Positions 45,010 through 52,776 of a stretch of 64,000 bases of DNA are shown piece by piece (position 1 is the first letter of the stretch; each line of letters begins with the position of its first letter). The translations under genes were made by a program, and so were the position numbers. The stretch is from Bacillota bacterium. GTDB taxonomy: Bacteria > Bacillota > Clostridia > Acetivibrionales > Acetivibrionaceae. The notes under the pieces are model-generated. The model was not told the origin of the DNA, did not search any database, and worked only from the letters and a program-made list of their open reading frames with translations. Location of the stretch: contig JAEZUI010000158.1 of assembly GCA_023421115.1 (NCBI GenBank), positions 1 to 64,000 on the forward strand, read 5' to 3'.

Positions 45010-46680
45010 TTACAAAAGCTCCAGGATTCGAATTATTACAGTAATCCCTTCTGCTCTTGTCAAAAACTTATTTGGAGCAAAGGTTCCATCGGGTAGTCCT
45101 GTTATAATTCCCTTAGAATATACATTAAGTACAGAATCCCTTTGGTTCTCCGGAATATCTTCATAGTCCTTTATCTTATTCTTAAATGAATCCAAATCAC
45201 TATTAGAATCGTTTTCCTCAAGGGTAGCAAACACATTTGCTATGATACTCGCCATTTCCCCTCTAGTTATTTCGACTTTGTAGTCACTAAACATTTCTTC
45301 GGAAATTATTTTTAAATCAATTGCTTTATCTATAAAAGGTTGCGCCCAATATGTACTATTTTTTTCCAAATCACTATATCCTAAACTGTTAACTAGCATT
45401 GTTATAAACTGATCTCTTGTAAGATTGCTGTTAGGTCTGATTGTATTATCGGAAAAACCGTTTACAATTCCCTTTTCCAAAGCCTTATACAAAAATTTGT
45501 AATACCAGTCCGACCACTTTACATCCTTGAACTGTGTCTCTGTTTGTATTTTAGGAATACAATCAACATTATAGGTGTGGAGCTTATAATCATATTTATT
45601 GTAGATTATGAACCCATCTTTATATGGATTTATTACAAATTTAGCACCTATGTCATAGGGATGAAAATCATCATCTTCACCATATACCAAACGATCTACA
45701 TATTTCCAATCCTTTGCATTATCCGAAACATATACCTCTGATTTTCTTGTAATAACAATATAAGTTCCTGACTTATCATTATATGATAAATATTCAAAAT
45801 CCAAGCCTTCTCCTACTTCGACTTTTTGGTACTTTTCAAAATCTTCTGTTATAATAATGTCATTCCAAGAAAAATCATACCAATATTTTTCACCTTTTCT
45901 CACATCATATATTTCAGTCCCTGCAATAACAAACTTTTCGCCATCAAATATAATATTTGTTAGATAGGTTAAAATCGAATCATTGAAATAATGATCTGTT
46001 GTTGTCTTAAAAATCCAATCATCCTTTCCTGATCCTATTAGTACCTTAGCATGTTCCCCTACTACAACTATCTTACCATTGCCATAAGCAACATCATCAA
46101 AATTTATATCATATAATCCTTTATATTCCCAATTAATTAAATCTTTAGATACCGCAATAGTCGTGTCCGTAGTTTGAAAACTTCCTACAGCTACATGGTG
46201 CCCAAACATTACATAAGTTTTATTGATTTCATCATACACAATTTCAAAAGGATAACCCCATATCTTCTCATCATTACACTTCATTATTTCTTTGTAATTT
46301 ATTTCTATCAATTCCCAATTCATCAAATCCTTAGACTTTAAAATTTTATACTCCTGATTAATATTAGTAATTGTTATGTACTCATCAGTATCTTTGTTAA
46401 TAATGGGCGTCATATAACAATGAAAATTTTGAAGTTGGTATTCTTTTTCCTCACTTACCATATCTGTAACCAGAAGTTTGTTGTAATTGCCCTTTGCCTC
46501 TGGATTATAATAATAAAAATATGCTTTGTCATCTTTTATAAATATCTTTTGAAATCCTTCTCCAGTCAAATCATCATAAACCTTCAAAAAGGATTCTTTG
46601 TTTTCCACTGCTTGCACACTTAAACTATATGTAATTAATACAACTATCAAACAACATACGCAAAAAATCTTTTTCAACAT
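45010..46680 (-). CDS. S-layer homology protein with a propeller-like N-terminal region
   Basis: A 556-residue surface protein. The signal peptide is MLKKIFCVCCLIVVLITYSL-like. Residues ~30-370 contain recurring strand motifs such as KDLMNWELIEI, KDLINWEYKGL and DNAKDWKYVD, typical of sialidase- or Exo-like beta-propellers. Three SLH motifs (~383-556) follow, including WYYKFLYKALEKGIVNGFSDNTIRPN and SKGIITGLPDGTFAPN, and should bind the protein to the wall polymer. No catalytic Asp-box set is certain. It lies between the WXG100 terminator and the stalk-domain operon and appears to be a single-gene unit. Confidence 0.87.
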   Translation of the reverse strand: MLKKIFCVCCLIVVLITYSLSVQAVENKESFLKVYDDLTGEGFQKIFIKDDKAYFYYYNPEAKGNYNKLLVTDMVSEEKEYQLQNFHCYMTPIINKDTDEYITITNINQEYKILKSKDLMNWELIEINYKEIMKCNDEKIWGYPFEIVYDEINKTYVMFGHHVAVGSFQTTDTTIAVSKDLINWEYKGLYDINFDDVAYGNGKIVVVGEHAKVLIGSGKDDWIFKTTTDHYFNDSILTYLTNIIFDGEKFVIAGTEIYDVRKGEKYWYDFSWNDIIITEDFEKYQKVEVGEGLDFEYLSYNDKSGTYIVITRKSEVYVSDNAKDWKYVDRLVYGEDDDFHPYDIGAKFVINPYKDGFIIYNKYDYKLHTYNVDCIPKIQTETQFKDVKWSDWYYKFLYKALEKGIVNGFSDNTIRPNSNLTRDQFITMLVNSLGYSDLEKNSTYWAQPFIDKAIDLKIISEEMFSDYKVEITRGEMASIIANVFATLEENDSNSDLDSFKNKIKDYEDIPENQRDSVLNVYSKGIITGLPDGTFAPNKFLTRAEGITVIIRILELL

Positions 46681-46762
46681 TTATTAGCCCTCCGAATATC
46701 GATTAATTAGTATGCTTTCTGTATTTTAGAACTTTCTTAAAATCACGCACTATAAAACAATA

Positions 46763-46786
46763 TAGGCCTACCTGTTGGTAGACCTA
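46763..46786 (-). terminator. Terminator of the WXG100 pair
   Basis: On the minus strand, TAGGTCTACC and GGTAGGCCTA form a 10-bp stem (one G-T pair) with a 4-base loop, followed by a T-rich stretch. It lies 22 bp after the stop codon of the 99-residue WXG100 gene. Confidence 0.75.
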
Positions 46787-46807
46787 AGCTATGTATTTGT
46801 TAAGCTA

Positions 46808-47107
46808 TTATGAAAACAGATTGCCTGTACCTTTTTTAATTTCCTTATCAGCAGCATCATATGCTTTAGCTGCTTGCTCAAGAAAATTGGCATAGGAATT
46901 AATTACCTTGTTATAGGCTTCAAAATTATCCTTCAAACCAAGAAATTTATTTATGAAAGTGTTTGCAGCATCACTTTCCCATTTTTTCTTCATATTGTTC
47001 ATTTCAGTTTCGATACTTGCCATTGTACTTGTAAAGTTTGTACTTATAGTCTTAATATTTGATGATGAACTTCTCAACTTCTCCGGTGTTACTTTAAATT
47101 CTGCCAT
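46808..47107 (-). CDS. WXG100-family protein with a WES turn
   Basis: A 99-residue T7SS protein of standard family length. The turn is W43-E44-S45 in KKWESDAANTF, so the usual Gly is replaced by Ser. The C-terminus has AYDAAD, a YxxxD secretion signal. Only 20 bp separate it from the partner WXG100 gene upstream, as for EsxA/EsxB-type pairs that secrete as heterodimers. RBS AAGGGGG lies ahead of the ATG. It is expressed from LytTR promoter C together with the partner. Confidence 0.9.
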   Translation of the reverse strand: MAEFKVTPEKLRSSSSNIKTISTNFTSTMASIETEMNNMKKKWESDAANTFINKFLGLKDNFEAYNKVINSYANFLEQAAKAYDAADKEIKKGTGNLFS

Positions 47108-47127
47108 TTTACTTTACCCCCTTAACT

Positions 47128-47436
47128 TTATTTTCCTGAAGTTAATTTTTTTGCAGCATCTTTGATGTTGTTTTCTGTCTGCTCATAAACCCTTGCAGAC
47201 TCATTTAAAAACTCAACGTAATTGTCCAATACTTTTTTAAGGTTTTCAAATTCAACCTTAAAACTGTTTATCTGTTTTGCATATTCTTGATTCGCTTCAC
47301 CGTTCCATGTAGTTGCCATAGCATCTACTTCGGTATACAATTGGTTGTACAACTTCACATAATTCTTGATTTCTCCATCTACTATTTTTGCAGACTTTCT
47401 AATCTCATCGGGCGTAACATTTATTGAACTTGACAA
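47128..47436 (-). CDS. WXG100-family protein with a canonical WNG turn
   Basis: A 102-residue helical hairpin of the ESAT-6 family, with WNG at 44-46 (TTWNGEANQEY) and a YxxxE motif (VYEQTE) after helix 2. The start codon is TTG at 47436 with AAGGAGG 9 bp upstream. It is the first certain gene of the bicistronic WXG100 unit; the predicted leader from promoter C is about 170 bases. It probably pairs with the 99-residue protein and is exported by the EssC motor encoded 17 kb away. Confidence 0.92.
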   Translation of the reverse strand: MSSSINVTPDEIRKSAKIVDGEIKNYVKLYNQLYTEVDAMATTWNGEANQEYAKQINSFKVEFENLKKVLDNYVEFLNESARVYEQTENNIKDAAKKLTSGK

Positions 47437-47441
47437 TTAAA

Positions 47442-47636
47442 TCAACCTCCTTGGTTTTTTATTTCATTTTTATATTTAGCTAATTTTACTTTTAATGTAC
47501 TAAATAATTTTTGTGCTCGAATCTCTATATCCTCAAAAACAATTCCATACTTAGTAGTAAAATTTACCCGCTCCAAATATTCCGGATATATTTGTTGTCT
47601 TTCATGTTTTTTATTATATAAACATTTTTGAACCAT
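47442..47636 (-). CDS. Doubtful 64-codon frame in the WXG100 leader
   Basis: A frame of 64 codons, Lys-rich, ending inside the AAGGAGG ribosome site of the WXG100 gene. Its only ATG, at 47636, falls in the -35 box of promoter C, so a transcript from that promoter cannot contain it. The first third is homologous to the untranslated leader of the WXG100 gene at 24179. A shorter version from an internal TTG is possible but has no clear ribosome site. I consider this a leader region more likely than a gene. Confidence 0.2.
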   Translation of the reverse strand: MVQKCLYNKKHERQQIYPEYLERVNFTTKYGIVFEDIEIRAQKLFSTLKVKLAKYKNEIKNQGG

Positions 47637-47681
47637 TACAATAGTTCCTGACGAAATGCATGTTTTATGGGATGAAATGCA
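47613..47681 (-). promoter_or_regulatory. LytTR-type activated promoter C, for the WXG100 pair
   Basis: In gene orientation: repeat GCATTTCAT, 12 bp, repeat GCATTTCGT (together 47652-47681, repeat period 21 bp), 8 bp from the 11-bp form of the proximal repeat (ending at 47650) to -35 TTGTAA (47636-47641), 17 bp, -10 TATAAT (47613-47618). A gapless alignment with site A extends for about 100 bases, including the first bases of the transcript (ATGAAAGACAA in both). Confidence 0.8.
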
Positions 47682-47738
47682 GATATTTGGTATTTATTTA
47701 CTTTTCATGAGTCAGATTAACTTGAATGAACCTCAAGT

Positions 47739-48200
47739 TTAGTTTTGTACAAAAGATAACTTTGCAATTCTTCCATTGCTATCCCTGTATATTCTTCCTG
47801 TAAATTTTGCTGCCGGATTTACAAAGGTAGCAGGATTTTCAATATCTTCAGCATCAGCTATTGTATGTGAGGCTGATTTCAAGGAATCAAGAACTGTTGC
47901 ATTATAAACATACCAGTTTGTGTGAGTTGCTCCACCTGCTTTAGTTGTAACCAAGACACCTACTGCATCACCGGAACTTAGCACTTTATCTATTGCACTG
48001 ACCACTTCATTACCTGAAACTTCAGTATTATCATACATTAAGTATTCATTTTCAGCTATACGATTCATTTCATTTATTGAACTAACCGAAACTGCCGCTG
48101 TATTCTGTCCCGCTTTTAAAACAACCAAACTTAAGGACACTATTGCCATCGTTATCAAAACAGATGCGGCTATCAAAATTGCTTTTGTAGCATTTTCCAT
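47739..48200 (-). CDS. Small pilin-like protein of the second Tad-like cluster (paralogue 1)
   Basis: A 153-residue protein with a short polar start (MENATK) and a hydrophobic helix (~7-30), then a ~120-residue outer domain. It is a clear paralogue of the protein at 50260-50712: both begin MEN-x-TKAI, share a V-x-G-x-x-V-x-x-I motif, WYV, and a C-terminal NPA-x-x-F-x-G-x-x-x-R-x-x-NG. The topology fits a pseudopilin, but no Gly cleavage site precedes the helix. It is the last gene of the cluster before promoter C. Confidence 0.65.
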   Translation of the reverse strand: MENATKAILIAASVLITMAIVSLSLVVLKAGQNTAAVSVSSINEMNRIAENEYLMYDNTEVSGNEVVSAIDKVLSSGDAVGVLVTTKAGGATHTNWYVYNATVLDSLKSASHTIADAEDIENPATFVNPAAKFTGRIYRDSNGRIAKLSFVQN

Positions 48201-48277
48201 TAAGCTCCCTTTCCTTCCTCTATACTTCTAAAGGTGTGTATTGTTTTCACCAAAATTTCCTTTTATAGCTAAGATAA

Positions 48278-49276
48278 TTAAGGATTACAATGCGGACATG
48301 GCATATAGCCGTTTCCTGCACACTCAGCTTTACTGTCAAGAACTTTGCTGTCATCAATTATTTTTTCACAGTCATGTTTGTGGTAATATTTTCTAACAAT
48401 TCCGGGACTTATTTCTATATCCTCTATAACATATTTCGCTGCTTTAACAATTCTTGCACCACCTAAGGCATAGCTATTTATCCTCTCTCCTGCCACTCCT
48501 ATGGGCATACCTTGGAAAAACACCAGCATTCCGACATCATCCACAGTCTTGAGCCAATCTTGATCGGGTATGGTTGGAAGACTGAAGTGGTAAGATATTC
48601 CGAATTGTGTTGCAACATCATTGTGTTTATTTATTGCATAATTTATGTCCGTTTTAAGATTATCTATTATAGTTTCTCTTCTCAATTGATCAAAAAGAAT
48701 TTCATCCTTTAGAAAATCCGGCGACAAACTATCACCTATTTTTTCTACAAGCTGATCTCTGGTTCCAGTCATTATTTCATTTGTTGTCAAGTTAAGTATT
48801 GTAAGATTTGTGTCCAAAGTAAAAATATATACATTATCTCCATAGGTATAGGAAAAAGATTGTTTGGGTTTAGAGACCAACTTCATCTCTTTATCACCGT
48901 AGGAATTATAGTACTCCTGATTTGAAATTACATAGTAGCCATCATAATCCATAACTACCATACATGATATATAGCCTTGTAGTTTCATAGCAGCAGTGCT
49001 CTCTTCTAGTGCATTGAAATTAACATACATGGAATTTAAAAATCCTTCAACAGCATCTTCCTTGCTAATTTGTACCTTCTTTCCTGCACCGCCTAAAATC
49101 ATGTTTGTTACACCATCTTCAACAGCTGTATCAAGTATTCTGTTTATTTCAATCTTTTTGTAAGAAGCAATTTCCACATTTTGCGTTTTTATATCCAAAA
49201 ACAGATTAAAGGGAAGCGTGATAAGAACAAAGACTATAGCAAGATCAGTTATTTTCATCCTTAACCATCCCCCCAT
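48278..49276 (-). CDS. Membrane-anchored protein with an Ada-type zinc-binding tail, second Tad-like cluster
   Basis: A 332-residue protein with one N-terminal membrane helix (~8-28) and a large outer domain. The C-terminal ~35 residues read YYHKHDCEKI, then A-x-x-x-GYMPCPHCNP. The H-x-x-x-C ... G-x-x-PC-x-x-C-x-P spacing matches the small Ada-like metal-binding domain seen at the end of some hydrolases. The central part has no recognised fold. Start choice is uncertain: MKITDLAIVF (codon 7) could also serve. It overlaps the preceding 191-residue gene by 32 bp. A minor pilus component role is inference. Confidence 0.65.
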   Translation of the reverse strand: MGGWLRMKITDLAIVFVLITLPFNLFLDIKTQNVEIASYKKIEINRILDTAVEDGVTNMILGGAGKKVQISKEDAVEGFLNSMYVNFNALEESTAAMKLQGYISCMVVMDYDGYYVISNQEYYNSYGDKEMKLVSKPKQSFSYTYGDNVYIFTLDTNLTILNLTTNEIMTGTRDQLVEKIGDSLSPDFLKDEILFDQLRRETIIDNLKTDINYAINKHNDVATQFGISYHFSLPTIPDQDWLKTVDDVGMLVFFQGMPIGVAGERINSYALGGARIVKAAKYVIEDIEISPGIVRKYYHKHDCEKIIDDSKVLDSKAECAGNGYMPCPHCNP

Positions 49277-49820
49277 ATCTTACATATATTTTTTCAGCAT
49301 CAAAATTTGCATTGTAAAGCATCTCTTGAATTTTAGTTGCCATTGTCTTGTTTTTGTTATATACCGTCACAGCAAAGTAATCACCCTTTTCAAACTCATA
49401 AACCCTGCTTGTATTAGCACTTACCGGAGTATCCGGAAACAAAATCTTTGATATGGTATTATTGTAATAAGTCCTAAAGCCAATAACATAATCTATGGGC
49501 AGAGCATCCCCAGCTGGAGACGCAGGTAAGGGCACTCCTGCTGTCGGATCCTCATATACAGGATCATATCTTTTTTTTCTGTGTTCCATTCTTATATCAT
49601 AAATATTATTTGTAGCTGCAAGCCTGCCCGCGTACTCCTCGTACATAGAAGGAGTAATGTAGCCAAGATTTCTCACCGCATCAACAAACTTCGATGTTTC
49701 GGTCAACACAAATATACGGCTGGTTTCATCAAGCCGCTCAAATTCATTTTTTGTAGGATAAATAAACAGTAGCAGCACTGCTAAAACCATTGCAACTATT
49801 TTACTAAACGAATCTCCCAT
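49245..49820 (-). CDS. Small membrane-anchored protein, second Tad-like cluster
   Basis: A 191-residue protein with one N-terminal helix (MGDSFSKIVAMVLAVLLLFI) and an outer domain of ~165 residues. The sequence DETSRIFVLTETSKFVDAVRNLGYITPSMYEEY resembles minor pseudopilin-like proteins of clostridial Tad-like loci; no catalytic motif is seen. It lies 45 bp after the 126-residue gene and overlaps the next gene by 32 bp, so it is part of the same transcript. Confidence 0.65.
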   Translation of the reverse strand: MGDSFSKIVAMVLAVLLLFIYPTKNEFERLDETSRIFVLTETSKFVDAVRNLGYITPSMYEEYAGRLAATNNIYDIRMEHRKKRYDPVYEDPTAGVPLPASPAGDALPIDYVIGFRTYYNNTISKILFPDTPVSANTSRVYEFEKGDYFAVTVYNKNKTMATKIQEMLYNANFDAEKIYVRYGGMVKDENN

Positions 49821-49865
49821 TTTACAATACCTCTTATAATGCCATTTTTAAAAAACAAACCCCAC

Positions 49866-50246
49866 CTATTCCAATTGATATTCAACTGACTTAACAAACC
49901 CGTCTTGACCAATGTAGGGTTTTACTATATATTTACCAGTTTTATTTATGCTTGAGTAATCAATAGCATATGGACTTTCATCAACTGTAATCTGCTTACC
50001 ACTTACACTAATATCAGTTTCAAGCCCATTTAAAATATTTCCTATTATATCTGCACCGGTCACAGTTACATATTCCTTCTCATATTCTTTACTTTCCATA
50101 ACATCCTTGTCACTGTTTATATTACCTTCAATTAACTCAACAGTATTTCTCGATGCCGGATGTAAAACAAAAAACAGAGATAATGCACTTATAAAAACCA
50201 TAACCATAAATACATCATACAAAAAATCCGCTAAATTTTCATCCAT
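49866..50246 (-). CDS. Small membrane-anchored protein, divergent pilin-like paralogue
   Basis: A 126-residue protein with an N-terminal membrane helix (~10-28). Its outer part has VTVTGADIIGNILNG, which matches the V-x-G-x-x-V-x-x-I motif of the two pilin-like proteins at 47739 and 50260, so it is probably a third, divergent member of that family. It lies 13 bp after the 150-residue paralogue and belongs to the same transcript. The function is unknown; a minor pseudopilin is likely. Confidence 0.65.
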   Translation of the reverse strand: MDENLADFLYDVFMVMVFISALSLFFVLHPASRNTVELIEGNINSDKDVMESKEYEKEYVTVTGADIIGNILNGLETDISVSGKQITVDESPYAIDYSSINKTGKYIVKPYIGQDGFVKSVEYQLE

Positions 50247-50259
50247 CTTAAATCATCCT

Positions 50260-50712
50260 TTATTTTGCTTGCTGCTCAAAGGTCACCGCTACTATATTCC
50301 CATTCTTGTTTCTCACAACCGTTCCTTTAAATACGCCGGCTGGATTTATATTATTTGGATCATTATCTTCCTTGTAATATCGGTCTGCTTTAGATAAGTT
50401 ATCAGCATTTGATGCATCATGAACATACCATTTTGTAGATCCAGAATTTGTTTTAACACTAACCCCTACAGAATCACCTGAAGAGTTGCTAAGAGATTCT
50501 ATAAGTGCAATTACATTGGCTCCATTTGTTTTCTCGCCATCAAATTTTGTAAAATTAGCCGTTTTAATATCTTCAGTGAAATCTATAATTTGTTGTCCTG
50601 CCTCATCTACCGGTTTTTTTGCTAAGTTAAAAACAAAAACTGCCATAGAAACGATCGCCATTGTAATTACAATTGATGCTGCAATTATTATTGCTTTGGT
50701 TGAATTTTCCAT
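50260..50712 (-). CDS. Small pilin-like protein of the second Tad-like cluster (paralogue 2)
   Basis: A 150-residue paralogue of the protein at 47739-48200, with the start MENSTKAIIIAASIVITMAI, a single hydrophobic helix (~7-30) and an outer domain containing TNGANVIALI, WYVHDA and NPAGVFKG. It follows the fused platform-protein gene by 39 bp, the place where the pilin is found in many Tad loci. The leader is too short for a classical prepilin signal, so processing and assembly may differ from Flp pilins. Confidence 0.68.
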   Translation of the reverse strand: MENSTKAIIIAASIVITMAIVSMAVFVFNLAKKPVDEAGQQIIDFTEDIKTANFTKFDGEKTNGANVIALIESLSNSSGDSVGVSVKTNSGSTKWYVHDASNADNLSKADRYYKEDNDPNNINPAGVFKGTVVRNKNGNIVAVTFEQQAK

Positions 50713-50751
50713 AATAAACCTCCCAGTATTCTTACATTTTAAATTGATTGA

Positions 50752-52776
50752 CTAATAAACAACATTCATGTTACCTGAATAATTTAACAACTGCTTAATA
50801 CTTATTAATAAAAACGGTAGAAGAATATATAAAACTATTGTCGCTATAAGTGGAACATAGGCAATTGCCTTTCCCCACATTCCTTTCCTGTTTACCGTTA
50901 TCTCATTATCTAATTTTCTCTTTTCCTGATAGTACCCCCTTTCAACTTTTAATTGGTCAAATGCCCTTACTATTGGTATTTTATCAGAAGCAGACTGCAG
51001 GTTTTCCACAATTCTGCTAAAAGGAACAAATGGTTCGTCAATTTTTAACTGTTCTAGTGCTTCTGCATCACCATTTTCAAAGTTATTCAAGCACTTGCTT
51101 ATTGAATCCTTGAATATATAAGAAAATTGTTCCATCCATCTTAAAATGTCTTCTACTGAAATTCTGTCAATATTCATAAGCATTAATATAATGGCATGAA
51201 ACTGCATAACTTCGTCTTCCATATTCATCTGAATAATCTTTTTTCTAAATAACATTAACCAATAAGGTATATTATAACACAATGCAGAAATCAATAAAGC
51301 AAAAAGAAGTTCCCACCACTTAAAATATTCATTACGGTAGTCATTAAGCTTTTCCATAATCCTCTTAGCTGCTATACCTGCTAACTTACTATCATTTATT
51401 ACTCCCTTTTCTAAAACGGCTTTTTCTACTTCCTCATAAACCACCTTTTTATTTTTATAGCTAAGAATAATCTCCCGATCCATCTTGATTATCTGCTCTT
51501 CAGCACTTTTATCAATTACTTTTTCTTCCTTCATAAGGCTTTCAGAATTATATAATATATTGTGCTTAGCTATTGAATGAATATTTACAAATACAAGCAC
51601 ACTAATGCTAAGAGCTACAAATAGATATATCATTCTTCTAAGATAAAAATGTTCAACTCTTTGATTCATTCCCACTACTTTCATAATTTCAGTATATTTT
51701 ATTGCTTTGTTATACTGCTTATTTTTTATTATAGCTATAAATCCTGCAACTAGAGGTATATTAAGTAGCTTTTCAAAAAAAACATTGTCATTAGTATTGT
51801 GCTGATAATCACTCTTTAGCATATTAATCAACCTGTAAGAAAGTATTACCAGCATAAACAATACAATTTGCACTACAAAGCCATAAGGCCCATGAAAATA
51901 CTCCTTCATTTCAGGAAAGCTGCTAATTCCCCATTTTTCTGCAGGCTTTAAAGCAAATATTGGCGCTAAAGCGATTATGGAAAGGCTGTTGAACAAATAG
52001 TCCAATTTCTTACGCCTTAACATCTCCATATTAATTTCTTGCTTCAGATAATTGAGGTTTGTCAAAAACATTGACTCATTGTCAACTATCTTATCACCAA
52101 ATCTTTGTACAATATAACAATTTGCCAAAAAAGCTTTGAAGAACTTATTAGGTGCAAGTTCATTGTACTTTTCTATCTCATCTTCCGGGTCGTCAGAGGT
52201 TAGTATCTCATACATCTTATTTGCATGTACCGACATTTCGTATTTACAATCATTTATAGCATCATAAACCGCTTCATCTATCATACCGTGCTCATGATAG
52301 TGATGCCTTACATCACCTAAAAACTTATCAAACTGTACTAACAGTTTGTTTTCTATCCCATCTACAAGCATTGCAATAAGCTGATTATGCACAATAGCAA
52401 TTGTAATGAGCGCAATTAAAAAGTAATAAAGATCCAAATCCAATAAAACCAATACAACAAGCATCGCAAATACTATTGAAAAGGACGATGCAGCAAATTT
52501 CATAGTCTTTCTCGAAACAGTCCAGTTATCTGTCATTTCGAGCATTTCAATTCTCTTTCTTATTCTCTTTAAATATCTTCTTGTAAGAAAGAATCTGCTC
52601 AAATAGGTATAAGTACTAAACCAAATATCAGTTTCTTTGCTTTTGTATACCTGTTTTGATAATTTGCCGCGTTTCTTCTTTTTGTCCATATTGAGTGCTA
52701 CAATAATAGCAATTATTGAAATCACTATAAGAGAAAAAAGTCCAGCTAAAACTAAAATCATTTGCTGTCTAGTCAT
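50752..52776 (-). CDS. Fused TadB/TadC-like platform membrane protein
   Basis: A 674-residue protein, about twice the length of TadB or TadC. Helices are predicted at ~5-25, ~88-130, ~262-280, ~297-315, ~385-405, ~492-515 and ~640-665. The C-terminal third (MQFHAIILMLMNIDRIS to ISIKQLL) has a T2SSF-like pattern, and the N-terminal half has a second, weaker one. This suggests one polypeptide performing both platform roles. It overlaps the ATPase gene by 8 bp. The fold assignment rests on topology, size and position, as motif similarity is weak. Confidence 0.72.
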   Translation of the reverse strand: MTRQQMILVLAGLFSLIVISIIAIIVALNMDKKKKRGKLSKQVYKSKETDIWFSTYTYLSRFFLTRRYLKRIRKRIEMLEMTDNWTVSRKTMKFAASSFSIVFAMLVVLVLLDLDLYYFLIALITIAIVHNQLIAMLVDGIENKLLVQFDKFLGDVRHHYHEHGMIDEAVYDAINDCKYEMSVHANKMYEILTSDDPEDEIEKYNELAPNKFFKAFLANCYIVQRFGDKIVDNESMFLTNLNYLKQEINMEMLRRKKLDYLFNSLSIIALAPIFALKPAEKWGISSFPEMKEYFHGPYGFVVQIVLFMLVILSYRLINMLKSDYQHNTNDNVFFEKLLNIPLVAGFIAIIKNKQYNKAIKYTEIMKVVGMNQRVEHFYLRRMIYLFVALSISVLVFVNIHSIAKHNILYNSESLMKEEKVIDKSAEEQIIKMDREIILSYKNKKVVYEEVEKAVLEKGVINDSKLAGIAAKRIMEKLNDYRNEYFKWWELLFALLISALCYNIPYWLMLFRKKIIQMNMEDEVMQFHAIILMLMNIDRISVEDILRWMEQFSYIFKDSISKCLNNFENGDAEALEQLKIDEPFVPFSRIVENLQSASDKIPIVRAFDQLKVERGYYQEKRKLDNEITVNRKGMWGKAIAYVPLIATIVLYILLPFLLISIKQLLNYSGNMNVVY

